Below the pieces are notes generated by a model. The model was not told the origin of the DNA, ran no database searches, and saw only the letters and a program-made list of their open reading frames with translations. From Rhizobiales bacterium UBA1912 (lineage in GTDB: Bacteria; Pseudomonadota; Alphaproteobacteria; Rhizobiales; Devosiaceae), in contig DDGC01000030.1 in assembly GCA_002337455.1 (NCBI GenBank), positions 62,001-126,000 of the forward strand: DNA of 64,000 nucleotides. Direction: 5' to 3'. Below, piece after piece: positions 1 through 9,002 of the stretch; the first letter of the stretch is position 1; the number at the start of each line of letters is the position of its first letter. A program made the translations under genes and the position numbers.

Positions 1-326
1 CTGGCGTCTCCCGCTCGGGCATATGCATGACCGCCGGGCGCTTCGTGGGCATGGATCGCCCGCTCTCCGCCCGCCTCGCCATGCTGCTCTCGATTCCCAC
101 CATCCTGGGCGCCGGCGTCCTCGCCGGATACGATCTCTACAAGGCCGGCAATGCCGAGGTGACCTCGGACGCGCTGTTCGGCGGCGTTCTTGCCTTTTTT
201 GCCGCGCTGGCCAGCATTGCGCTGTTGATGAAATGGCTGCAACGCCAGTCCTACACGCCCTTTGTGATCTACCGGGTCGTGCTAGGCGCGCTCCTTCTGG
301 GCCTCATCTACGCGGGCATCGCGTAA
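1..326 (+). CDS. uppP: Undecaprenyl-diphosphatase UppP (BacA), 3' part
   Basis: This is the C-terminal part of the integral membrane enzyme that dephosphorylates undecaprenyl pyrophosphate so the lipid carrier for peptidoglycan precursors can be reused. The reading frame is open from the left edge and begins with the family's GVSRSG motif, followed by a Gly/Arg segment and the 'MDRPLSARLAMLLSIP' segment typical of UppP, then three hydrophobic helices to a TAA stop. The gene starts outside the window; an internal ATG at 27 is not the true start because the conserved GVSRSG lies upstream of it. Its 3' end overlaps the convergent transporter gene by 45 bp. Identification is firm from the motifs. 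Confidence 0.9.
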   Translation, partial: GVSRSGICMTAGRFVGMDRPLSARLAMLLSIPTILGAGVLAGYDLYKAGNAEVTSDALFGGVLAFFAALASIALLMKWLQRQSYTPFVIYRVVLGALLLGLIYAGIA

Positions 327-1484
327 ATCCTCAGCTTCGGGAGGCACGGCAAGACCGGCGCCCCCTTCAGCGTCGGACTGATCGAGGTCGTGGATCCATT
401 CACGCCACATCGAGACAAACAGCGCCATGAGAACCGGGCCGATGAAAAGGCCCACAAAACCCATGGTCTTGACCCCGCCGATCAACCCGAAGAACGTCGG
501 CAGGAAGGGCAGCTTGATTGGTCCACCAACCAGCTTGGGCCGTAGCGTCTTGTCGACAATGAACAGCTCCACCGAGCCCCAAACGAACAGCGCAATGCCG
601 GGAACGATAGAACCGCTGGCCATCAGATAGATCGAAACCAGCGTGAACGAGAGCGGCGCACCGCCCGGGATCATCGCGGCAACGCCGGTAATAACGCCCA
701 GCAGCACCGGCGATGGCGCACCCGCTAAAGCATAGGCAATGCCCAGCACGATGCCCTCGCCAATGGCGATGATGGTCATGCCCGTCACCGTCGAACTGAT
801 GGTCGCCGGCACCACTCTCGACAGCCTTTGCCAGCGCGTGGGCAAAATGCGCTCGCCGAACCGGTCGAGCTGCGCGGCCAGATAGGCCCCGTCGCGATAA
901 ACAAACAGCAGCGCGATCAGCATGAACAGCAGGTTCAGCGCCAGATCGAGAAAGCTCCCGCCCGCCGCAAGAACCGTCTGGTAGATACTGTAAACATTGG
1001 CGCCGCCGATATAGGCAACATACTGGCCCAGCGCGCCTGGCCTCCCCACATAGAGGTCCCACTGCTCGGTCGCCCACTCCCCCACCATCGGCAATGTGGC
1101 AAACCAGCTGGGCGCTGCAGCGCCATTGGTATTTGTAGCCAGGACCCACCCTATAAGCTGTCGCGCCTCATTGGTCGCGTAAGTCAAAGCCATCAGGATC
1201 GGGATCAGGATGAACAGCACGATCACCGCGATCATCAGGCTGGCCGCCAGCGTGCGATTGCCGCCCACGGTGCCCAGCACACGCCGATAGACCGGCCAGC
1301 TTGCAAAGCCGATAATCAAGGCAGCAAGAACGGGAACCAGAAAGCCGTGAAAGAAATAAACGCAGGCGAGAAGGATCAGGATGATCAGCCAGCGCGCCAC
1401 CGCCATGGGCGGCACAAGCGCCGAGCGGTTCGATCCAAGCAGACGCGGTTCGCGTTCGGTAGGGATAGGGTCCGGCTTGGTCAC
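282..1484 (-). CDS. AI-2E family transporter (TqsA/PerM-like permease)
   Basis: A roughly 400-residue polytopic inner-membrane protein with about eight hydrophobic helices, including the C-terminal block with PKLVGGPIKLP and the FFGLIGG(V)KTMGFVGLFIGPV segment that is characteristic of the AI-2E/PerM exporter family. Some members export autoinducer-2; most have unknown substrates, so the substrate here is unknown. I chose GTG at 1484 because a GGAAG stands 6 nt upstream and the N-terminus then reads as a normal polar leader; a GTG at 1559, directly after the csaA stop, would add 25 residues of unconvincing composition. The C-terminal tail overlaps the convergent uppP end. Confidence 0.8.
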   Translation of the reverse strand: MTKPDPIPTEREPRLLGSNRSALVPPMAVARWLIILILLACVYFFHGFLVPVLAALIIGFASWPVYRRVLGTVGGNRTLAASLMIAVIVLFILIPILMALTYATNEARQLIGWVLATNTNGAAAPSWFATLPMVGEWATEQWDLYVGRPGALGQYVAYIGGANVYSIYQTVLAAGGSFLDLALNLLFMLIALLFVYRDGAYLAAQLDRFGERILPTRWQRLSRVVPATISSTVTGMTIIAIGEGIVLGIAYALAGAPSPVLLGVITGVAAMIPGGAPLSFTLVSIYLMASGSIVPGIALFVWGSVELFIVDKTLRPKLVGGPIKLPFLPTFFGLIGGVKTMGFVGLFIGPVLMALFVSMWREWIHDLDQSDAEGGAGLAVPPEAEDLRDARVDEAQKERA

Positions 1485-1559
1485 ATGCAGCTTCCGCTCT
1501 GAGGAGATCCACCTATATGGTAAAGCCGGACGCCAAGACAAGCGAACCTTCGCGAGCAC

Positions 1560-1901
1560 TCACATCAGCTTGCGGCCATCGGGTACTGGCTTGTCGATCG
1601 CCGCAAGAACAATGGCGCCGTTCTCATCCTCGAAACCAAGCGTGAGCACTTCCGATTTCAGCGGCCCGATCTGGCGCGGCGGAAAATTGACAACAGCCAT
1701 CACCTGTCGTCCCACCAGTTCCTCTGGTGTGTAGTGGACGGTTATCTGGGCCGAAGATTTCTTGACGCCGAGTTCGGGGCCGAAATCGATAAGCAAAATT
1801 ATCGCCGGCTTGCGCGCTTCGGGAAAGGGCCGCGCCTCGACGACAGTTCCGGTGCGGATATCGACCTTGAGAAAATCGTCAAACGAGATCGCTTCGCTCA
1901 T
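1560..1901 (-). CDS. csaA: tRNA-binding domain protein CsaA
   Basis: A 113-residue stand-alone OB-fold tRNA-binding domain of the CsaA/MetRS-C-terminal type. It begins with FDDFLKVDIRTGTVVEA, and it has the family's 'SSAQIT.HY' and 'VVNFPPRQIGP..SEVLTLG' segments. CsaA is described as a chaperone-like, export-related or tRNA-binding protein; its precise role is unsettled. The ATG overlaps the stop of proC by 4 bp (ATGA), so the two are probably cotranscribed. Length is normal for the family. Confidence 0.88.
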   Translation of the reverse strand: MSEAISFDDFLKVDIRTGTVVEARPFPEARKPAIILLIDFGPELGVKKSSAQITVHYTPEELVGRQVMAVVNFPPRQIGPLKSEVLTLGFEDENGAIVLAAIDKPVPDGRKLM

Positions 1902-2713
1902 TGCCCCAGTTCTTCGCTTCGCTTGCGGGCCGCGCTGATCGCGCGCTTCATCAAAGCGCCGAGCCCGTCGGGCGCCATCAACACATCTAGCGCCGCCTGC
2001 GTCGTCCCGTTGGGTGACGTGACGTTCTTGCGCAACTGTGCGGCTTCGCTGTCATCCGCTTCCATCAAGGCAGCGGCACCAACTACCGTCTGGCGTGCCA
2101 AAACCATCGCCTGATCCGGGCTCAGCCCTTCCGCTTCACCAGCCGCCGCCATGGCTTCGACAAGATGAAACACATAAGCCGGACCGGACCCCGAAACGGC
2201 AGTAACCGCATCGATCAGTGTCTCGTCCTCAACCCAGACCACGCCACCGGCCGCGGCCAACAGCGCCTCGGTCAAGTCCCGATCTGCTGCCGTAACGGCG
2301 TCTCCTGCAAAAGCGCCCGAGATCCCCTTGCCGATCTGGGCCGGTGTATTGGGCATGGTGCGCACTACGCGGTCGGTGCCCAGCCTGGCCACGATTTTGT
2401 CCGACGAAATCCCCGCCGCAATCGAAACGACCAGCGTGTCCGCGCCGATCACCGGTTTGGCCATCCCGAGCACGCCATCCATGATCTGCGGCTTGACGGC
2501 CAGCACCACGACCCGCGGCGTCGCGTCGGGCAGGTCGGCGCGCAACGTGGCGCCATGCTGGTCCGCAAATGCCGAAACGCTTTCATGGGGTTGCGGGTCG
2601 ACAAGCGTCAGGGCCGGGCCGGGCAAGCCGCCACGCACCCAGCCCGAGGCCATCGCCATACCCATCTTCCCGGCGCCGATCAGCAGCACGGTGCCAGCAT
2701 CGGAAAGGCTCAT
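1898..2713 (-). CDS. proC: Pyrroline-5-carboxylate reductase ProC
   Basis: Last step of proline synthesis: NAD(P)H-dependent reduction of pyrroline-5-carboxylate in the cytoplasm. The 271-residue protein has the N-terminal Rossmann motif (LLIGAGKMGMAMASGW), the central 'VLAVKPQ' and 'RTMPNTP' segments, and the C-terminal signature 'AVSGSGPAYVFHLVEAMAAAG' with 'VTSPNGTT'. Length matches the family. It overlaps the stop of the upstream YbjN-like gene by 4 bp and that of csaA by 4 bp, giving a run of translationally coupled genes. Confidence 0.96.
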   Translation of the reverse strand: MSLSDAGTVLLIGAGKMGMAMASGWVRGGLPGPALTLVDPQPHESVSAFADQHGATLRADLPDATPRVVVLAVKPQIMDGVLGMAKPVIGADTLVVSIAAGISSDKIVARLGTDRVVRTMPNTPAQIGKGISGAFAGDAVTAADRDLTEALLAAAGGVVWVEDETLIDAVTAVSGSGPAYVFHLVEAMAAAGEAEGLSPDQAMVLARQTVVGAAALMEADDSEAAQLRKNVTSPNGTTQAALDVLMAPDGLGALMKRAISAARKRSEELGQ

Positions 2714-3210
2714 GCCTGCCCCACGGTTTCAAACATCACTTCCGCTAGGGCGTCTGCGGCCGATTTGCCGGCCCAGACCACGAACTGGAAGGCCTGATAA
2801 TAGAGATCACAACTCTCGGTCGCCGAACGCAACAACGCCTCGCATTGCTGCGGCGAGACTTCCGCTCCACCCGAAAGCAGGTGCGAATTGCGGAACAGCA
2901 CGACGCCTTCCTTGCTCCAGATATCGAAATGACCGATCCACAGCTGCTCGTTGATAAGCGAGATGAGCTGTTTGATTTCACCACGCCGCGCCTCGGGCAC
3001 CTTCAGATCGAACGCACAGGCGAGATGAAGCGATTCCATCTCCTCCATCCAGTTGAACGACACATGATAGTCGCTCCAACCCCCTTTGACCGAAATGGAG
3101 ATTTCGTCAGCGTCCTGCCGCTCGAAAGACCAGTCGCTGATCGCGGCGATGTGCTCGATAATATCGACCGGGTGAATGGTCCGATCAAGTTCCAATTCGA
3201 GGAGTGACAT
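2710..3210 (-). CDS. YbjN domain-containing protein
   Basis: A 166-residue soluble protein that matches the YbjN/type III secretion-chaperone-like fold family found throughout Hyphomicrobiales: it opens with an acidic segment (LELELDRTIHPVDIIEHIA), then alternating strands (ISISVKGGWSDYHVSFNWMEEMESLHLACAFDL) and C-terminal helices. The biochemical function is unknown; enterobacterial YbjN has been linked to stress and motility. It is the first gene of the run leading into proC and csaA, and an AGGAG lies in the complement just upstream of the ATG region. Assignment to the family is good, function open. Confidence 0.8.
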   Translation of the reverse strand: MSLLELELDRTIHPVDIIEHIAAISDWSFERQDADEISISVKGGWSDYHVSFNWMEEMESLHLACAFDLKVPEARRGEIKQLISLINEQLWIGHFDIWSKEGVVLFRNSHLLSGGAEVSPQQCEALLRSATESCDLYYQAFQFVVWAGKSAADALAEVMFETVGQA

Positions 3211-3478
3211 GGCTGGCTCCGCACGCTTATGCGTTGGTTCGAAGATGCAGCGGCCGACAGGATGCCGGACGCCTTACGCGGCACAACCGAACCGGCTTGG
3301 CCGGAGACAGGATGTACGAATCGTCATTGAATTCGACTGTACACTGCACCCCCGGCGCGGACCCAGAAACGCGGACCCAAAACCGAAATTCTCTTGTGGA
3401 TGATCGGAGCGATATGGTTAACGGGTTATTAACAAACCCTTCAAACAACAGGGTTTTACACCACTGTCACAAAGCGCC

Positions 3479-4213
3479 TCAGCGGGCGCGGCCTTCAGCG
3501 AGATCGCGAGCCCATCCCGCCATACCCCAACTCTGCGCCATCGCGGACGCCGCCATGTTGTCATAGGCCACCTGCCGCAGATTGACGTGGCATTTCCCTT
3601 TCGACAGCTCGACAATGGCATAGGCGGCCGCTGGTGAAAGCCGCGCCGCTGATTCAGGGTCGTTCATGTTGAACGAGGGTCGCCCCACGCTCCCGGGATT
3701 GAAGACGATCCGGCCGTCGTCCAGCGTCGCCACCCGCGCAATATGGGTATGGCCGCAACAATAGACCGGACAATCGGCATGGGGCAGTTCAGCCTCTACC
3801 TCTTCGAGCGAAGAAACACGGAATCCGTGCTTTTTGACCTTGCGATCCAGCCAATAGGTTTCGTCCGAGCGGGGCGATCCATGGCTCATGAAAATCGCAT
3901 CGGCATAAATGGCCGTCTCTGGCAGTTGCTTGAGCCAATTCATCGGCTGACCCTCGATAGCGTCGATGATCTTCAGATCATCCTCATCGAGCAAATCCGC
4001 ATCGCCCTCTGCCAGATAGCGATCGGTATTGCCCCGGATCGCCACCATATCGAGTTCGGCCATGACCGCCGCAGTCTTTTTGGGCCACAACGGTCCGGCG
4101 AAATGATCGCCCAGATTGAGGATCTTTTCCACGTCGTGCCGTGCGATATCGGCCAGCACCGCTTCGAGCGCCAGCACATTGGCGTGAACATCGGAGATGA
4201 CGGCGACCCGCAT
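3479..4213 (-). CDS. Calcineurin-like metallophosphoesterase (YfcE/MJ0936 type)
   Basis: A 244-residue cytoplasmic metallophosphoesterase. The metal-binding motifs appear in order: ISDVHAN (N-terminus), LGDHFAGP, RGNTD, MSHGSP, CGHTHIA and NPGSVGRP. This set identifies the YfcE/MJ0936 subgroup of phosphodiesterases acting on small organic phosphodiesters or nucleotides; the natural substrate cannot be read from the sequence. It follows ubiK by 9 bp on the same strand, so the two are likely one transcript. The 268 bp beyond its 3' side (3211-3478) contain no gene I can support. Confidence 0.85.
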   Translation of the reverse strand: MRVAVISDVHANVLALEAVLADIARHDVEKILNLGDHFAGPLWPKKTAAVMAELDMVAIRGNTDRYLAEGDADLLDEDDLKIIDAIEGQPMNWLKQLPETAIYADAIFMSHGSPRSDETYWLDRKVKKHGFRVSSLEEVEAELPHADCPVYCCGHTHIARVATLDDGRIVFNPGSVGRPSFNMNDPESAARLSPAAAYAIVELSKGKCHVNLRQVAYDNMAASAMAQSWGMAGWARDLAEGRAR

Positions 4214-4222
4214 GGATAATAC

Positions 4223-4474
4223 TCAGGTCGTCTTCTTGCGGCGCTTGAACGCTTCGAGTTCGCGGCGCAGAGCCTCGATTTCCTCGCCCTGGATGCTCAC
4301 CAGTTCGCGCAGCGCGTCATAATCTTCACGCTTTACAAGATTGAGATCGTTGACGACCCGCTCCATCTGCCCCCTGAAGGCCGTTTCAGCCTCACGGCGC
4401 GCGCCATCGGCAACCGAGGCAGCATCGTTCATCAGCCGCCCGAGATCATCGAAAAACTTTTGTCCTTGCGACAT
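4223..4474 (-). CDS. ubiK: Ubiquinone biosynthesis accessory factor UbiK (BMFP protein)
   Basis: An 83-residue, highly charged, mostly helical protein. The C-terminal half (REDYDALRELVSIQGEEIEALRRELEAF) forms the leucine-zipper-like coiled coil of the BMFP/YqiC family, and the N-terminal half is an amphipathic helix able to associate with membrane. In enterobacteria UbiK binds UbiJ and assists aerobic ubiquinone synthesis. It is divergent from lgt, with 125 bp between them holding both promoters. The family match is strong for so short a protein. Confidence 0.85.
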   Translation of the reverse strand: MSQGQKFFDDLGRLMNDAASVADGARREAETAFRGQMERVVNDLNLVKREDYDALRELVSIQGEEIEALRRELEAFKRRKKTT

Positions 4475-4599
4475 CGCTCACTTCCTCTTGTTTGGCCGTC
4501 CGGCCCACTGCCAACTATGTAGGGGCTCCAGAGCCGCTTGACCAGAGCCGGTCCGGGCGGCATGGTCCCGCAAAATTGCAATCAGCCTCGAGGCTCAAC

Positions 4600-5409
4600 G
4601 TGCCCTTCCCCATGATCGATCCGGTCGCCTTCGCCATCGGCCCCATCGTCATCCGCTGGTACGCACTGGCCTATCTGGCGGGCATTTTCCTTGGGGTAGG
4701 CTACGGCATGCTGCTTCTGAGGCGCAAATCGCTATGGGTCGACGGCACCCCGCCCATGACTCCCGATGAACTGTTCGATTTCACGTTCTGGATCGTTATC
4801 GGCATCATCGTCGGCGGTCGACTGGGCTACGTCGTGTTTTACGATCCGCTGGTCTTTGCCGCAAATCCGGGCCAGATCATCGCCCTTTGGGACGGTGGCA
4901 TGAGCTTTCACGGCGGCATGCTCGGCCTGATGGTTGCCATGATCGTCTATCTCAGCCGCAAAAAGGCCAATGTCCTGTCGGGCCTGGACCTGCTCGCCTG
5001 CTGTGCCACCATCGGTCTGTTCCTTGGCCGGGTCGCCAATTTTATCAATGCAGAGCTGTACGGATCGGTCACAACGATGCCCTGGGGGGTGATCTTTCCC
5101 GGAGCCGGCGACCTGCCGCGCCACCCCAGCCAGCTCTATGAAGGATTGCTTGAAGGCGTTCTCCTATTCCTCGTCATCCGCTATTTCACCCACGTCAAAC
5201 TCGTCTTGCGCCGTCCCGGCATTGCCGCCGGCATCTTCGGTATCGGGTATGGGCTTTCGCGCATCTTCGTTGAGTTTTTCCGCCTGCCTGACAGCCATAT
5301 CGGCTACCTCGCCTTTGGCTGGTTGACCATGGGCATGGTGCTCTCGCTGCCCATCGTCATCGCCGGCATCGCACTGATCCTGTGGGCCCAGAAGCGCCGC
5401 CATGCCTGA
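4600..5409 (+). CDS. lgt: Prolipoprotein diacylglyceryl transferase Lgt
   Basis: Inner-membrane enzyme that moves diacylglycerol from phosphatidylglycerol to the lipobox cysteine of prolipoproteins, the first step of lipoprotein maturation. The 269-residue protein has seven hydrophobic helices and the Lgt signatures: 'IGGRLGYVVFY', 'MSFHGGMLG', and the signature 'GRVANFINAELYG', with RHPSQLYE after it. I chose GTG at 4600 since CGAGG lies 6 nt upstream and the N-terminus then reads MPFPMIDPVAFAIGP as in related Lgts; ATG at 4612 is a shorter alternative. The stop overlaps the next gene by 8 bp. Confidence 0.94.
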   Translation: MPFPMIDPVAFAIGPIVIRWYALAYLAGIFLGVGYGMLLLRRKSLWVDGTPPMTPDELFDFTFWIVIGIIVGGRLGYVVFYDPLVFAANPGQIIALWDGGMSFHGGMLGLMVAMIVYLSRKKANVLSGLDLLACCATIGLFLGRVANFINAELYGSVTTMPWGVIFPGAGDLPRHPSQLYEGLLEGVLLFLVIRYFTHVKLVLRRPGIAAGIFGIGYGLSRIFVEFFRLPDSHIGYLAFGWLTMGMVLSLPIVIAGIALILWAQKRRHA

Positions 5410-6484
5410 TACTGGCCTTTCTCTCGGTGATCTGATCGACATGCAGATTCGCCAGCAGGGGCCGATGTCTCTGGCGGCCTATATGGGCCTGTGCCTCACC
5501 CATCCCACGCGCGGCTATTATCGCAAGGCCGACCCGCTCGGCGCCCGCGGCGATTTCATCACTGCCCCTGAAATCAGCCAGACCTTCGGTGAAATGATGG
5601 GCGCCTGGATCGCCGACCTTTATCTCCAGATGGGTTTACCGGAAAAGTTCACCCTGCTCGAACTCGGCCCCGGCCGTGGCACCTTGCTCGCCGACGCCCT
5701 GCGCGTCGCCACCCGTGCCACCGGCTTCGCCAAGGCGCTCGACCTCAAGCTTTATGAGACCAACCCGGTCCTCACCGCCATGCAGCGCGAAAAACTGTCG
5801 GCTTATTCGCCTGACTGGATCGAGGACGTGGAAGCTCTCGGCAACTCTCCCCTCATCATCATCGCCAACGAATTCTTCGACGCTTTGCCCGTCCGGCAAT
5901 TCGTCAGGCGCGACGGCAAATGGTACGAACGCAGCGTTGGCCTCGCGGATGGCCATCGCGTGTTCGGTCTTTCGCCGACGCCTTATGAGGAGGCGCTGAT
6001 CGGTGACGCCTTTGCCTCGGCAGGCGACGGCGAAGTCGCCGAAATCGGCCTGGCGGGCCAACAGTTCATGGGCCAGCTCTGCCGCCTCGTCGCCCCGCGC
6101 GGCGGCGCGCTCCTCGCCATCGATTACGGCCATGAGCGCACCCAACCGGGCGAGACACTGCAAGCGCTGACCCGGCACGCCCCTGTCGATCCGCTCGCCC
6201 AACCGGGGGCTGCCGACCTCACAACGCATGTGGATTTTGAAGCGCTGGGTCGCGCTGGGCGCATGGCTGGGTTGACGGTCCACCCCATTGTGACCCAGGG
6301 GCGTTTTCTTACATCATTGGGGCTGGCCGAGCGTCATTCCGCGCTCGCCACGGCAAACCCGGAAAAGGCCGCCTCCCTCGCATCGGCCTTCGACCGACTC
6401 ACAGGGGCCGGCCAGATGGGTGAGCTGTTCAAGGTCCTGTGCGCAGCCAGCCCGGGACTGCGTCCGGCGGGATTCCCCGCATAA
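5402..6484 (+). CDS. MidA/NDUFAF7-like SAM-dependent methyltransferase
   Basis: A 360-residue class I methyltransferase of the MidA (DUF185) family. The conserved blocks are PMSLAAYMGLCL near the N-terminus, 'GDFITAPEISQTFGEMMGAW', the SAM-binding loop LLELGPGRGTL, 'IIANEFFDALPVRQF' and 'LLAIDYGH'. The mitochondrial homologue NDUFAF7 methylates an arginine of a complex I subunit; the bacterial role is probably similar but not demonstrated here. Its ATG lies inside the end of lgt in another frame, and pgeF follows closely, the usual lgt-midA-pgeF arrangement of Hyphomicrobiales. Confidence 0.9.
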   Translation: MPDTGLSLGDLIDMQIRQQGPMSLAAYMGLCLTHPTRGYYRKADPLGARGDFITAPEISQTFGEMMGAWIADLYLQMGLPEKFTLLELGPGRGTLLADALRVATRATGFAKALDLKLYETNPVLTAMQREKLSAYSPDWIEDVEALGNSPLIIIANEFFDALPVRQFVRRDGKWYERSVGLADGHRVFGLSPTPYEEALIGDAFASAGDGEVAEIGLAGQQFMGQLCRLVAPRGGALLAIDYGHERTQPGETLQALTRHAPVDPLAQPGAADLTTHVDFEALGRAGRMAGLTVHPIVTQGRFLTSLGLAERHSALATANPEKAASLASAFDRLTGAGQMGELFKVLCAASPGLRPAGFPA

Positions 6485-6501
6485 CGAAAGCCTGCCTCAC
6501 A

Positions 6502-7272
6502 ATGCACCCACCTGTCGAAAAGAGCCCCGCAATCACCGCCGCCGCTGCAATCCGCCACGGGTTCTTCGGGCGACGCGGCGGCGTGTCGGAGGGCGAATTC
6601 GCCTCGCTCAACGCTTCGCGTTCGGTCGGTGACGACACGGCCAATGTTGTCGATAACGTCCACCGCGCCGTCATGGCCCTCAAGGGCGGCCCCATCGAAG
6701 TCGCGCTCGTCAAGCAGGTCCACGGCACGCATGTCCATGTCGTCGACCAAAGCTTCGATCTCAACGACCGACCTGAAGCCGATGCGCTGGTCACCGCCCG
6801 GTCCGGTATCGCGCTGGGCATTCTGACCGCAGATTGTGTGCCCATCCTACTCGCAGATCCCAAGGCGGGGATAATCGGCGCGGCCCATGCCGGCTGGAAG
6901 GGCGCCGTCGGCGGCATACTGGCCAATACCTTGGCCGCCATGGAAAATCTGGGCGCCTCCCGCGCCGACATCATCGCCGCCGTCGGCCCCGCCATCTCGG
7001 CTGAAAATTACGAGATCGGCGATGAGATGGCCCAAGAGATTCGCGCCCAATTCCCCGACGCTGCCGATTTCATCGTCACAAAGGGCTGGCCAAAGCCCCA
7101 TTTCGACGTGCCCGGCCTCGTGCTGGCGCAGGCAAAAGCCTTGGGGCTCGGCACAATCGAGTCGGTCGGGAGTTGCACCTACGCCCACCCCGATCTCTAC
7201 TTCTCCCACCGTCACGCAACGCACAACAACACCCGGGCCGGTCGCCAGATCGCGCTCATTGCCAGGGGCTAA
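6502..7272 (+). CDS. pgeF: Peptidoglycan editing factor PgeF (YfiH/laccase-domain)
   Basis: A 256-residue member of the YfiH/PgeF (Cu-oxidase_4) family. It has 'GFFGRRGGVSEG..ASLN', the histidine motif 'VKQVHGTHVHVVD', 'TADCVPILLAD', 'AAHAGWKGA' and the C-terminal 'CTYAHPDLYFSHR'. PgeF proteins hydrolyse or exclude wrongly formed UDP-MurNAc-L-Ser precursors from peptidoglycan synthesis; family members also show polyphenol oxidase activity in vitro. The ATG at 6502 is chosen because it leaves a 17-bp gap after the methyltransferase stop; an in-frame ATG at 6439 would overlap it by 46 bp. Confidence 0.9.
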   Translation: MHPPVEKSPAITAAAAIRHGFFGRRGGVSEGEFASLNASRSVGDDTANVVDNVHRAVMALKGGPIEVALVKQVHGTHVHVVDQSFDLNDRPEADALVTARSGIALGILTADCVPILLADPKAGIIGAAHAGWKGAVGGILANTLAAMENLGASRADIIAAVGPAISAENYEIGDEMAQEIRAQFPDAADFIVTKGWPKPHFDVPGLVLAQAKALGLGTIESVGSCTYAHPDLYFSHRHATHNNTRAGRQIALIARG

Positions 7273-7422
7273 TGGCCTGTGCAGAAGGGCAACACCGTTA
7301 ACCGCCCTTCACCTTCATTCAAAAGTCATATTGAGTTTACCCGTTCCGGGGTCTAAACGTCCGCCCAACAAGCTCGGGGCATTGGCGGCCTCTGGCGATC
7401 AGGGCACACATAGAGGCTGACC

Positions 7423-8355
7423 ATGAAGCTGGTGACGGGCAACTCAAACCTCACCGTGGCCAAGGCCGTTTCCAACTACCTCGAAATTCCGCTGACCGAT
7501 GCGTCGGTCAAGAAATTCGCCGACAAGGAAATTTTCGTGGAAATCCACGAAAACGTGCGCGGCGAGGATGTGTTCATCCTCCAGTCCACGTCCTTCCCGG
7601 CCAATGACAACCTCATGGAATTGCTGATCCTGATCGACGCCATGCGCCGGTCCTCTGCCCGCCGCATCACCGCGGTGCTGCCCTATTACGGCTACGCGCG
7701 CCAGGATCGCAAATCGGCCCCGCGCACGCCGATCTCGGCCAAACTCGTGGCCAACCTCATCACCCATGCCGGTGCAAACCGCATTCTGACCCTGGATCTG
7801 CACGCACCGCAAATCCAGGGTTTTTTCGATATCCCGACCGATAACCTCTATGCCGCCCCGGTGCTCACCCGCGACATCGCCGAGAACTACGACACCTCCA
7901 AGGTGATGATCGTTTCCCCCGACGTCGGTGGCGTGCTGCGGGCCCGCAACGTAGCCAACCGCATCGGCGCGCAACTGGCCATCGTCGACAAGCGCCGCCC
8001 GCGGGCCGGCGTGTCCGAAGTGATGAACATCATCGGCGACGTCGAAGGCCAGTCCTGCATCCTGATCGACGATATCGTCGATTCCGGTGGCACGCTGGTC
8101 AATGCGGCCGAAGCGCTGCTCAATGCGGGTGCCAAGGAAGTCTCGGCCTATATCACTCATGGCGTGCTCTCGGGCGACGCCCCGGCCCGCATCGCGCAAT
8201 CGCGGCTCAAGGAACTGGTGACCACCGATTCCATCGAGATGACCGAGGCCGTGGCCAAGGTCGACAAGATCCGCCATATCTCGATCGCCACGCTGATCGG
8301 GGAAGCCATTGCGCGCACCGCATCCGAGCAGTCGGTTTCGAGCCTTTTCGACTGA
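7423..8355 (+). CDS. prs: Ribose-phosphate pyrophosphokinase Prs
   Basis: Makes PRPP from ribose 5-phosphate and ATP for purine, pyrimidine, histidine and NAD synthesis. The 310-residue protein has the class I features: 'YYGYARQDRKS' catalytic segment, 'TLDLHAPQIQGFF', 'SPDVGGVLRAR', the lysine-containing 'DKRRP' segment, and the PRPP-binding loop 'ILIDDIVDSGGTL'. Length is standard. It stands alone with a 150-bp leader; I see no clear hairpin terminator behind it. The PRPP demand links it functionally to apt elsewhere in the window. Confidence 0.97.
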   Translation: MKLVTGNSNLTVAKAVSNYLEIPLTDASVKKFADKEIFVEIHENVRGEDVFILQSTSFPANDNLMELLILIDAMRRSSARRITAVLPYYGYARQDRKSAPRTPISAKLVANLITHAGANRILTLDLHAPQIQGFFDIPTDNLYAAPVLTRDIAENYDTSKVMIVSPDVGGVLRARNVANRIGAQLAIVDKRRPRAGVSEVMNIIGDVEGQSCILIDDIVDSGGTLVNAAEALLNAGAKEVSAYITHGVLSGDAPARIAQSRLKELVTTDSIEMTEAVAKVDKIRHISIATLIGEAIARTASEQSVSSLFD

Positions 8356-8479
8356 TTGCTGCAAGCGGACAAGGTTAACAACAGCTTAACACCGATGCCC
8401 GGAATCGTCCCGGCTGCCGCATGATCGACGAATCTCTCACGCTGCCATTGTCGAAATGGACGCGAGGGAGTTTTGACCG

Positions 8480-8875
8480 ATGGCAACGACTCAGCCACAA
8501 GCGCTGCCTGTACGCGGAACTTTGCACTGGCTGCGGCATTTTCCTTTTTTACGGAAGATCCGGTGGGGCGAGCCAGCCATAACCGCGTACGCTGCGTATG
8601 TGGAAGTATCAGTGACCAAGACCCCTCCCCGCCACCCTCTGGTGGCACCGCGCTCAAGCGCCGAGACTGAGCTATTGGCTCTTCTCGATGAAATTCCCAG
8701 TTGGCCCGATGCGATGCTCGTGCATATGCACAAACGCTTCGGCACCAGCCGTCTGTTCCGTGTCCATCACGATCCTGACGGACCGTTGACTGAACGCGCC
8801 CTGACCCTGCGCGCCGCCGCGCTGGACGAAATGGGCCGCCGCGGGCTCGAAGCACTGGCCGAAGACGAAAACTAG
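8480..8875 (+). CDS. Conserved hypothetical protein
   Basis: I do not recognise this 131-residue protein. The C-terminal two thirds look like a genuine soluble domain: an acidic helix (AETELLALLDEIPSWPDAMLVHMHKRFG), a His-rich strand, and a helical tail ending in acidic residues (ALAEDEN). The first 35 residues are basic and aromatic and could be misannotated leader; an in-frame GTG near 8603 would give a shorter protein. A GGGAG stands 9 nt before the ATG. It lies between prs and rplY on the same strand and base composition matches the neighbours. Confidence 0.6.
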   Translation: MATTQPQALPVRGTLHWLRHFPFLRKIRWGEPAITAYAAYVEVSVTKTPPRHPLVAPRSSAETELLALLDEIPSWPDAMLVHMHKRFGTSRLFRVHHDPDGPLTERALTLRAAALDEMGRRGLEALAEDEN

Positions 8876-9002
8876 AATCAACGGCCTCTTGCCCATTTTT
8901 CCCCCCTCCTATATAGACCCGCTCCATGAAGCGTTCGTCACCCCTGGAGGACGGGCGCGCGTTTCTTTTTGTGAGAAGCGCACCCAACAATGGATGATTT
9001 CC

